Origin: Oscheius dolichura
Lineage: Eukaryota > Nematoda > Chromadorea > Rhabditida > Rhabditidae
Assembly: GCA_932521035.1 (NCBI GenBank)
Contig: OW051495.1
Coordinates: forward strand, 3,224,001 to 3,288,000
DNA: 64,000 nucleotides
Direction of reading: 5' to 3'
Shown: positions 43,241 to 52,901 of the stretch, in pieces
Layout: every line of letters begins with the position of its first letter
Numbering within the stretch: the first letter of the stretch is position 1
Made by a program: the position numbers and the translations under genes
Notes under the pieces: model-generated
Databases searched by the model: none
The model's input: only the letters and a program-made list of their open reading frames with translations
Told to the model about the DNA's origin: nothing

Positions 43241-43762
43241 ATGTTTCAGTGGCTAAGAATAGCGCGATGCGGTACCAAAGATGAGATATTAGTGATCTCT
43301 TCCGAAGAACATAAACATCCTCTAAAGGAGCAGAATCTATGGATGCAACAACTTACACAATTCAAACTACCGGATGGTTTCTAGATATGTTTTTATAAAG
43401 CTTAGTTTCTTTCCGGTCCTCGTTTCCCTGATGGTTCGATCAATTGGCAGTGTCCGTGTATGGCCGGGGGCGCTCTCGTTGCTCACAGGTGTCTCTTCTT
43501 TCTCTTTTTCATCCAATATTCCAGGTGTGGACACTATTTCCGTCAGTTCTATATTTGCGTGTCCGAGCATAATTACGAGGACGCAACCATTAATTGCCCA
43601 GATCAATTTTTTAACTGGTCAGGCTGCTTGCAAAATTTATCAGGTTTGTTGTGTCATGGCGTTTTCTTATTTATGGTTTTAGATGAACGTAAAGAACAAA
43701 TGAGAAATGCGCTGGCTGCAGACAATCAAAAAACAGAAGCAGAACAGAAAAGAGCAAGTTAA
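43241..43762 (+). CDS. MIA40/CHCHD4 mitochondrial import oxidoreductase
   Basis: This intermembrane-space protein imports and oxidises small Cys-rich proteins. The redox site CPCM is followed by twin CX9C motifs: C-GHYFRQFYI-C and C-PDQFFNWSG-C, each with exactly nine residues between cysteines. FPDGSINWQCPC (about 43422-43460) matches the region before CPC in animal CHCHD4. The N-terminal exon (TKDEILVISSEEHKHPLKEQ) matches the family start. The tail is Lys/Glu/Gln-rich. The ATG follows tttttagc, a trans-splice-like site. One junction is unclear: the exon ending near 43377 and the exon that must start near 43411 do not join in frame with the splice sites I see. The BAF53 stop is only 202 bp upstream on the same strand, an operon-like spacing. 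Confidence 0.85.
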
Positions 43763-43859
43763 ACATATTGAGATTTTACCAGATTATTATATTTACAACC
43801 CAGATTTAAATGAAGATATCATCAGGACGTATACTTTTATATTATGTACATAAGGCGAG

Positions 43860-44141
43860 CTATGCTTGACCATTGATATGGTTCTCAAATGAAGTATTGG
43901 GACCATCGCGAGGAGTAGCAGGTGGCGTTGCTACTTCTTCATAGACTTGTTCAAATTCTTCCAAGGCAGCATCCAAAGACATGCGCATTTCGCTACGGAA
44001 AGCCTCCCTTTCTGTGTCGGATAGCCCCTACAAAACCCAAAAATTTTTCTCTATTTTTAAAAAAAAACTTACATTTCTGTCTCTATCTATTTGTTCCAAA
44101 AAATCATTTGTACTGGGGGAAAGTGACGGCATTCCAGACAT
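43860..44141 (-). CDS. Small orphan protein, about 77 aa
   Basis: The start at 44141 directly follows tttgcag, a good trans-splice site. Two exons over one intron of about 45 bases encode MSGMPSLSPSTNDFLEQIDR, then GLSDTEREAFRSEMRMSLDA and ALEEFEQVYEEVATPP, ending NHINGQA. It is acidic and mostly helical, with no membrane span. It belongs to the same AT-rich block as BAF53 and MIA40 and converges on MIA40. The family is not recognised. Confidence 0.6.
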
Positions 44142-45457
44142 CTGCAAATTTATAATAACCAGCCAATAGGGAGAGGAAATGATAGGGAAATGGAGGATAG
44201 CTCGCGGCGCTGTTTGGATCAAATAAAAGATGAATCAGTACTGAATAAAAGGAAAGACGTGTTGCGAACGATCCGACTGAAACACGAACGAATGCCGTCG
44301 AAGGAAAGGGGAGCGCATTGTTGACGGAGAAGGAAAGGGAGTGCAGTGCCGACCTAATACAGGCGCAACCGAAGGCAAATAAGGAAACTACAGGAACTGC
44401 CTAGAACGGACACAAACGAAAAAGGAACGGAACACATCTATCAACGGCTGAGAGAGAGAGAGAAAATGGAAAGGTTAGATTGATATCAACGGCTGAGAGA
44501 AAGAGCCACATTACGAATTCATGGGCCATTTTATGGGCACTCTCTCAGATGGACTGGGTCTTACTCACCAAAGGGGGAAGAGACTGCTCACCGAGCACAT
44601 CGGAAATGCTAGTAGGGCGTATTTCCGGGGAGGAGGAGAGTTTGTGAGCGCGGCAATTGAATTATAGTGGACGGCCAACTCAAGAAATGGGATATTAGCC
44701 GAGTGGAGATCATGGGAAACGGCACGGCTCATCCTTAAATTAGCGAGGGGACGGATATTAGGAGGGTAGAGATCCGGGCACCTCGTAGAATATCGGCAGG
44801 ACAAGAAAGTACCTGCCGAGGCTGTACGGGGGCAGGGGCCCAAAAGCACCCATACGGCCAGAGATCCGGAGTCCCCCAGTCTATGACCATCGTCAGTGTG
44901 CTTTTGTCCAAATGGTACCTTGTCCACTACTAATTCCCCCATTCAAGGTGTAGCCGTCCCCCGCTCCTCGGCTGAAATGGTCAATTATGAGCCTGTGGAT
45001 TGGTCTGGCCCTGACTAATACCCCCTCAGCTCATTTATTACCCGTCGTCTCCCAGATACCCACGGATCTGCTGTTTCAGGTCCAGAATGTCTCGAAGAGA
45101 ATAACATTTCCTCATCTGGTATGAATAACAATTCTCAGCGTGTCTCCTGTTTTTTTCTCTCCTAATTATTTCCCACGTGTTCCCTTCCTCCAGAGAGGGT
45201 GATAATTATTCGGAGCCGAGGTTCTCACATTGGTGTATGTTCCCCCTCGGCTTCTTGGTCATCCTTGAGATCACTTTGTTCCCCCCGAAATTAGACCCCT
45301 TCCTGGCCTCGTCCTCTCCTCCTCTTCGTCGTCCTCCTCTTCCTCTTCAGTCAACAACAAACACTTGCCAACTCGTCTTCCCGTAATCCCAAAATTTGAC
45401 TCCCCCACATTCCACTTCACAAACTCGTTTTCCCCCTTACACTTTTTGTTCCAGGTC
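44142..45457. other. Intergenic region between divergent genes
   Basis: This 1.3-kb stretch contains a short direct repeat (TATCAACGGCTGAGAGA near 44437 and again near 44482), a GA-rich run (about 44448-44463) and purine-rich GGAAAGGGAG repeats near 44310-44345. A 125-codon frame at 44565-44942 (-) shows no domain. The end TTTGTTCCAGGTC is the likely trans-splice site for the GPCR gene. Confidence 0.4.
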
Positions 45458-46755
45458 ATGTCAGAATTCGCCGTGGATAGTGTTGGAACTGCCTTTATGT
45501 GTCTCCTCTACATCGGAGTTGGTAGGGGGAGATGCCTCGGGATAAAATGGGAGGACAAAGTTCAGGATCAGTCTCGGTGCTGTGTAACCTAATCAACCTG
45601 GTCGTCTTCCTCTCGACCAAAGAATTCCGACAGAAGTATCTTCTCTTTATTGTCCTTGATTTAGGAGAACTGGTTAATGGTAGCTCCTTCTTGAACAGAC
45701 TGAGTTAATTGCTGTCTTCAGCCATCTCGTACATCGCCACTGGCCTTGGCCGTCTTCTCGAACTCTACAATGGCAATCTCCAAACCGCCCACTCCGTAGG
45801 AAACTGCTTCTTCCAGGTTAGATTATCCTTTGTCTAATAATCGAACTCCCTCTTTAGCATCCGTGGCCAGTTCTGCTGATCTTGGGTACACAACTGCCGG
45901 CCATCACCGTCGTCCTGATCTCCCTTGAGCGAATTGGCGCCATCCTCGCTCCCATCGTCTTCAAATCCCTCTTCCTCACCAATACAAAGTGGGCATTCGT
46001 CGCTGCCATTCCCTTATTCGCTTCGGTTTGTTCCACCCTCTAAATACAAGAGATAGGTTGTAGATCTCCCTGGGAGCTGCCGCCTACTCGGCCATCACCG
46101 ACAGTGGCGAGAGTGTCTCCACCGGCCACTGCGGTATCATAACAAGCACGGCCCTTTGGTTAGTCTCCGTCTCCTCTCCACAATAAAAGGGCTGTTTAGG
46201 TATTCCACTTACCATTTTTCCTTTGTTGCCATCGCCTACCTCGTCTCGTTTTCGAGTTCCCTCCTCCTCTGGTACAGGTTCCGGGTAGGTCACCCGCGGG
46301 GAGGAAGACAACAACCTCTCCTTTAGAACAGGACCAGTGGTTCCCGAAAGCTGTTTGTCAATCTGGTAATTATCGGTGTCTCCGCTCTGCTGGTCTCCTT
46401 CCCCTCTGCCGTAAATATCCTGATGCGGTTCAATCTGCTCTCAATTAATGATCTCTTCTATTCCATACTCTACGCCCTCCCGGGGTAGGCTGTCTCCTCC
46501 TCCAAGTAAAGAAAGGGGAATAATTCAGATTCCTGTCTATCTCCAATACATTAGTCAGCTTTTCCCTTCGTCCTGACGTCCGGAGGCAATTCCAGGTGGT
46601 CTGCTTCAAAAAGTGAGATCTTGTCCTTGTTCTCCTCTATCCTCCCTTTCAGAGAGATCCACCATTTCCATGACAGTACCTCAACACCGCCTATAACGGT
46701 AGCCAACACCCGGACCACTGAATCTGCCCGACACACGTTCCTCCACCACGCGTAG
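45458..46755 (+). CDS. Seven-transmembrane receptor (nematode serpentine, SRSX-like)
   Basis: This GPCR has about 320 residues. Spans include AFMCLLYIGVGSVSVLCNLI (TM1, with the N of the N-V/L pair), KYLLFIVLDLGELVNAISYI (TM2), QLPAITVVLISLERIGAILA (TM3 followed by an ERxxAI in the place of the DRY motif), AFVAAIPLFASISLGAAAYS (TM4), FSFVAIAYLVSFSSSLLLWY (TM5), LFVNLVIIGVSALLVSFPSA (TM6) and SILYALPGFLSISNTLVSFS (TM7). The tail is FKKEIHHFHDS and ends in FLHHA. The layout fits nematode SRSX or related chemoreceptors, but a peptide GPCR is possible. The start follows gttccag. Its stop lies 53 bp from the convergent acyltransferase stop. Confidence 0.8.
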
Positions 46756-46808
46756 AAGTCAATATTTATATATGACAGAATATATATGTACAGTACTCGT
46801 AAGACATT

Positions 46809-49541
46809 TTAAAGCTTCTCAACAACACCCTCGACTACCCAGTTGTCCACGTCTTTCGTCTTCTCGATTGGCTTGACTGCTGGCCGCCGCGAGCCGATCA
46901 ACCCGTCGATTGCCAACTTCTCGAGTTTAAGGAAGGGCAGCTCGCAGATACAACTCCAGACGAAGGCGAACACATAGGCCAGCACAGTGATCGGGATGGT
47001 ATACGTTTGGAACTGAAGATATCTATTAGAAAATGGGGTGGGGAGGGTACCTGGGCGAGGAGATTCGTAAAGTGGAGTGGTCGGTCGAATAGATTGAAAT
47101 AGTACATGATGAGGAAGAAGTGGACGAGGTAGGCGGTGTAGCTGAGACGGCCGAGGGGCTGCCAGAGGGGATGGTCCATGAACGAGGCTATTGGCCCTCC
47201 GTATCCGTAGTAGTTGGCCACGACAACCCAGCAGACGAACATTCCCCATCCGATTCGACTGAACGAATAGTAGAAGGCACTTGTGAATTTGCTGAAAGTA
47301 ATTTCCTCTTCCGTGGGAAAGGGCAAAGTACCTCCAGTTGGTCTCAAAGGCCAGGTACTTGTAGGGGCCGTAGACACAAGCCAACCCGACGGCCAAAAAG
47401 AAGATCCACCCAATTAGGGCGAAGATCTGAACCGTTTTATTGTTTCTCAGAAAAGAATGAATCTTACAAAGTGCACTTTTGGAGCCTTAGCCTTGGGGAA
47501 TCGGGCGAGGAGGTAGCCGACGTAGATGCCGACCAGGTAGGGGGTGATGCGGATCCACGGCATGGAGTACAACTTTTCGAAGAAGATCATACCGCTAAAA
47601 AGCGAAGGATTATTGCATAATACTGAATGTTAGCTTACTTTGCCCCTACTCTGACGATGCTTGCCCCCAGATTGTAGTGGAAGACTTCATAAAAGGTGAT
47701 GCCGACACTGCCCGCGATGGCTCCGAGGAGGACGACCAGTCCGACCCAATGGGAGATGAACAGAGCCACCAAAAAGAGCGGAGCAACGAGATACATCTGG
47801 GTGTCGGCTGCCAGATACCAGGTGATGCCGTAACACTGGAAGACAAGCGTTAGAGGAGGAAGACGGGGCAACTAACTCCATCGTTCGGGTCGAAATTGTT
47901 GATGTAGATGAGATTGCGCCACCAATATTTTGTACAGATGTCTACTGTTGCCTGGTTCCCCAGAGAATTTTGGCCGATCATCAAAGGAACAAAGGCGATG
48001 TAGAAGCAGATGAAGAGCATGTAGGGAGGAGTCAGTCTAGAGGGGGACATTGAGGGACGAGGAGAACGAAACCTACCGGAGGTAGCGGTGGACATAGAAC
48101 AACACCCAGGTGACGGGATTCTTGACGAGTTTACGGTTCTTGGCCATTTGCTGAACTTGATAAATATTAGAAGGGGAGGCGGATACCTTGAAAAAGAGAT
48201 AAGACACCAGCAATCCGGATAGGGTGAAGAAGGTGTCAACCGAGAGGACTGCGTCTCCGATTGTGTCGGCCATTATCGGTTTGGTTATATTGAGGATGGG
48301 GAGCACGACATCTAGAAACAATATTCGAGGTGTCTTCTGTATTATAATACCATTGGCGAGGAAGCACATGGCGGTGTGTCCCTCGACGACCCATAACATG
48401 GAGAAGAAGCGGATACAATCGAGAGACTTGAGGTGGCCTTCCCTGGCCGGGGCGGTGTCCAGGATCGAGTGGCCGTTGGTGTAGAAAGAGAAGGAGAGCA
48501 GAATTTTTAGACCTTTAAAAACTCATCTTCTTCCTTTCCAGACCCTCCTTACCGTATGTTTCCGCCTTGGAGGATGGCCGGCCGAGGTATGTTTCCCTGA
48601 CGAAGTCCACAGCCGACGCGAGGATACAAATTCCGACGAGGACAGACATAAAGCTGCTAAACCATTTGTTTCTTGTAAAAATAGAAAACGAACATGAATA
48701 TCCAGAAGAAGACATTGGTGTGTCCTTTCTCCGGCACACATTGGGCCGAGCAGTGCTTCAGCGGCCCCTGATTCATGGTCTCCATAATCAGGACAATATC
48801 CTGGAAAAGCCTTGTGTACCGTACTATAATTTCCCGTTATCGGTGTCTCTTATCTCCCAAAAGAGACACGATGATATCATTTTTGAATCTTTTTGGACTA
48901 TGATGTTACAAAAAAGCTCACCTGAGGGGAACAGGACGACGGCATACAGACGGCCGTCTTGATGGTGAACAGATTATCACACGTCGCATTCTGAAGGATA
49001 CTCTTCAGTTATAAATAAAAGGAGCATACCTCTCCAAGACCAGAATAGACATAGCAGTAGTGTGTCTTGTAGATGTAGTGCTTACTGACTTCTTTGCACT
49101 CGTATTCGGACCCGTACTGGGTAAAGTCCAAGTCGAGGACGCCCGCCGGGATGCGACCGAACGCGTCCAATTCTAAACATTCCGTTTTATCTATCTCTTT
49201 TGAGAAACCATACGTTTCAAGGCGTAGATATTCTTCTTCAAATCATCTTTGGTCGCATTCGTGCACAGTGGAGATTTCTCGACGAAGCAGAGGTCGAATT
49301 CCACTGCGAAGGCCTCGAGCCCGGCAATCCATTGCTGGACATCGGTCTGGCATTGTTCCGAGACTCCGGTCAAATTTGTTTTTCGCCCGTTGTTGTCAGA
49401 AACTGGCAGCCATCTCTGAAGAATTGACTGTGAAACGAGGAATGGGATCGGTCTCACCTCTCTGGCTAGGAGTTTCTCCAAATCAGTAGTGGCCGTGGCC
49501 AGAGTCCCAAGGCATAATAAAAGAAGGGAATAGTTAAGCAT
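46809..49541 (-). CDS. NRF-6-type acyltransferase-3 membrane protein
   Basis: This belongs to the nose-resistant-to-fluoxetine family, in which a secreted-side Cys-rich NRF domain is fused to an acyltransferase-3 membrane domain. In C. elegans these proteins affect lipid and drug uptake in intestine and hypodermis. The signal peptide is MLNYSLLLLCLGTLATATTD. The NRF domain includes EQCQTDVQQWIAGLEAFAVE, FDLCFVEKSPLCTN, LDAFGRIPAGVLDLDFTQYG, EYECKEVSKHYIYKTHYCYV and NATC...AVCMPSSC. The acyltransferase part has EGHTAMCFLANG, SVDTFFTLSGLLVSYLFFKV (the DxFFxLSG signature), CYGITWYLAADTQMYLVAPL, RLSYTAYLVHFFLIMYYFNL and about ten spans. It ends VVEGVVEKL. About twelve short introns are seen. No key motif is missing. 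Confidence 0.88.
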
Positions 49542-50086
49542 AGCCCAGCTGATTAACTATCTCTTCCCCTCGGGGCTTAAATATACCGAGGGGTTCCCCG
49601 TAGATAAGAGATCACGGCGATTAGCCGATACATCACTTCCGATTGGCGTCAGGTCCGGGTCCGGGGGCTGGGGGAACGGTGGGGGAGGCGTTCGGGGGGG
49701 GGGGGGGGGGGGGGGGAGGTAATTCTTACAGTACCCCATGGTCTAGGTTCCCTTTTATCTAACCCAGGCACTGGGCCTTCTTCCCTTGGCCGACTGCTAG
49801 TCCAAGCCCAATATTCCCGCCTATATTCCTCCGTATACAGTATGCCGACCTTACTACAAAACCGAACTTCGAGAATTTTCCTCAAAACGTAGTCTGCCTG
49901 TTCCCTCCATGCATCACAAACCCAGATGTCCCGGTCTGCGATAAGAGCACAATTTGTCGTTTGGAGAAGCCGATTCTCTGATTCACCTCCGCTTATTTTT
50001 AGAATAGTTGTCATAATGACGTCTCTCCCAGCCTACAAACCATGATTCAGTACAGAGGCCGAGTTCAAAAAAAGGGCCTTGTTTAA
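49542..50086. other. Intergenic region with a possible small ORF
   Basis: This stretch holds the NRF promoter side and the 3' end of the tectonic-like gene. A frame on the minus strand from 50014 begins MTTILKISGGESENRLLQTT and runs about 90 codons (including DIWVCDAWREQADYVLRKIL) before it enters the C-rich strand of the G tract. It has no clear splice-acceptor context and no known domain, so coding is uncertain. The G23 tract lies at 49694-49716. Confidence 0.35.
49694..49716 (+). repeat. G23 homopolymer
   Basis: This uninterrupted run of 23 G, with further G-rich text on both sides (GGGGGAGGCG before, AGGT after), is the longest homopolymer seen in the window. It lies about 150 bp upstream of the NRF-type gene start. 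It should form G-quadruplex structures and is expected to vary in length between individuals and sequencing reads. Confidence 0.9.
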
Positions 50087-51609
50087 TTATAATGACAAGC
50101 GAAAAATGAGCAACCAGATGAGTAAAAGTATCGATTTAGCCGAGGAAGGACTCCGGACGAAGGGGTAGAAGGCTTCGGCCGGGAGGCGGAGATCGATGTA
50201 GGGAAGACCGGAGAAGTATGGGGTCGGGTCCGAACTGGCATCGATGAACTGGGCTGTAACCCTGATCAGCAGGTTGAATCCACCTCGAATATCCACCTAG
50301 AACGGGGAGGTTTCTATGAAGACGAGAAGAGGCCTACCCCAGCATAATCCTGCACAACGTGCATCCCGACGGGGAATTCTTGAAACTCTGTAGTCCTTCC
50401 AAATTTGGCATAGAATATATCCAGGTTGAAAGTGATCGGGAGGACACAGTCGGAGAAGCTCGGCTGAACAAGGATCATCCTCTCATAACATGGGTATAGT
50501 CACCTGGTCACTGTCGACCCGGACTACGGGGACCAGCTCCGATTCAGGGGTGGCCACGATATGGGTCGGCAGATAACGAGCGATATAAGCTCTCAACTTG
50601 GCCGTGGCGTCTTCACACGACGTGACCCGGAACATACATCCGGTCGACATGAACTGCTTGAACTTGATCTGGGTGGTGGTGTTCCCATCACAGGGGCCGA
50701 GCGAGGGGAACTGGAGTGGCCCTGTCAGGCCGCCTGAACCTTCCTCTTCTATAGACAGAAGAGAATGCTCACCTTGGACAGCATGCACTCTATCGTCTGG
50801 CACCTCTTCCAGCTGGAGGCCGTCCTGCCGATCCACGAAGACAATCACGTATTTCTGGCTGAAGAGTCCTGCCGGTGGGGAGGAATATTTCAACTGGAGA
50901 CTGCCGGCCGCCAGGAAGGAGCCATTCATAAAGAGGCGCAGCTCTGCCTAAACAGCCTCGTCGGCCTCTGGGAAGGGGGCACCTCACCTCCTGGACCAGA
51001 TTCTGGCAGACTCCGCTCCTCCAGGCGGTCGTCAGTATCTCCGTGCCATTTATCAGCTCCAAAGGAAGAGCATATGTCTCATTTCCTTGGATCTACTTGC
51101 TTTTATCAAATGACAGGATAACAACTCACAGATACGAGGTTCTGGAAGAGATTCTCCGGTGAGAAGGCGGCACAGTTGTTCTGATCCACGACGAGAGTAC
51201 ACTCCGAGGAGAGATTCCTCCCGATTTCTATAAAATACTCTTCTTTATTATATTCTACAAAAATAGATACCAATAACTTGATAGGAAGTGCATAGTTCGC
51301 CCCAAAGTGCCGCCGGAAGCTGGACCGGGTAAATATATTCGGCTTGGAAGCGGTAGAGTATGGGATTCTTCTCCTCCGATGCTTTTTCTTGTAACAATTT
51401 AGCGATTTGATCGTCATTTAGAGTCGGCTGACTGTAATCCTTGTCTAAAAATAGATATGTCTGTGAATAGTAAAGTGGTTACCCCAGTAGCGAGCTAGAC
51501 AAAACGGCCCGGAGGAAGGAAGGAAAGCATTTATTCGATGGAGAAATACGTCATTGTAGCAGACATCAGCAAAGGAAGACGAGAAGAGGACCAGGAGCCA
51601 TGGCCACAT
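50087..51609 (-). CDS. Tectonic-like ciliary transition-zone protein
   Basis: The signal peptide is MWPWLLVLFSSSFADVCYND. The ectodomain follows: PFCLARYWDKDYSQPTLNDD, LYRFQAEYIYPVQLPA, ECTLVVDQNNCAAFSPENLF, SGVCQNLVQE, LKYSSPPAGLFSQKYVIVF, STGCMFRVTSCEDATAKLRA, CVLPITFNLDIFYAKFGRTT and YFSGLPYIDLRLPAEAFYPF. A C-terminal hydrophobic segment (SILLLIWLLIFRLSL) may be a membrane span or GPI-like end. The pattern of beta segments, the FYAKFG/YFSGLP blocks and the terminal hydrophobic end resemble tectonic proteins (TCTN; nematode TCTN-1), which act in the transition zone of sensory cilia. The match is by recall of pattern and is moderate. Confidence 0.65.
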
Positions 51610-52901
51610 GGAAATGGTCCGGGTGTTGCCATGGAGACGCGGTCTGGGATCACCCGGCGGGGCATCTGCAGGCGGCAGAGGGAAAACACCTGCTTCAAGA
51701 ACGAGGTATAGGTTCATTATGATCTTTATTCACATGGGATTTTTTATCATTATGCTACAAAATCGACATCTCTTGGAAGAGCCGCTGAGAGAGCCCCAGA
51801 AGGCTCTATTCCCCAAACGAGCCGGTCTCCTCTGTTCTTTTGTTAGTTTTGTCTGTTTCCTATTCCATACGCATTTCCTTATTCCCTTTTCTTTTCCTGG
51901 CCCCCTTTTATCGAAGTAATTTTAGCTGAACGTTGTCCTCCTCTTGTATCGTCGCGCGCGGCACTGGCATTCCAGGAATTCCCATAATTCTCTTTGCTAT
52001 CAAAATTATTCGGGTGATGCTGTTCCATGACAAATAAATCTAGCCGTTTCCAGTACAGTTTTTGGTGCTCTTTCAATTGAAACCAGTCTCTCGGCCAATC
52101 CTCCATTCTCCTGTCCTCTTATTCCGTCTCCACCCTTTGTCGCCCTGCTAATCCATCGTACCTACGTAATCACCTTCCTCATCACGGGACAGACCGAGTA
52201 CATCTGGATATGTACACCTCCCTCTCTCCTCCGGTTAATCTGCCCCCAGGTTATTGACTTTCTCCTCTTTTATCCGACATACTAGCATTATCTGCCTCGA
52301 TACCCCGCCAGTCCTCCCCGAGCTGCTCATCTCCTCGTACATTTCAATGGGAATGTAACTCCATCATCTGCTCACTTTATATCATATAGCTATAGTGTTT
52401 GTTTAGATTAGAAAAAGAGCAACTAATGAATAATTACTTTGTTATTCTGGTCGAGTTGCGTCCTCAACGTAAATGTGCTCTAATTCCAATAAAATTTACT
52501 GTACCGAATTGGACCGAATGGCACATTCGAGACTCGAGATACACTGGTCATTCAAACACAAACAAACACCACATTTTGCTATCTGTTTTATCATCTTTTT
52601 ATAAAAAGTTCCAAACTATAAACTGTAGTTGGCGTCCTCCTCGCGTCGCTGGCCATCCTCCTCCCCCGTCTGCTGATTTCTGGCGGTGATTCTAGAAAGA
52701 TCGCCTCCCTTTCGTTATTATCGATCAATTTCGGGCCACTCTCCAGCACAATTTGGGTCGTGTCCATATTTTATTTTTGAGACTGCCCCATCGCCGACCC
52801 TCCCATTGACAATTGGCGCCTTCCCTTATCACCTGACCTTATCGACCCCTCTCCTCAATTTCTCTCCTCTCCTCTCATTTTCACATCTCCTGCCCATTTA
52901 G
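51610..52901. other. Intergenic region between divergent genes
   Basis: This 1.3-kb stretch lies between the tectonic-like gene (-) and the BAG6-like gene (+). Short open frames on both strands have no recognised domain. It ends in CTGCCCATTTAG directly before the next ATG, a clear trans-splice site. Nothing else was recognised. Confidence 0.4.
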
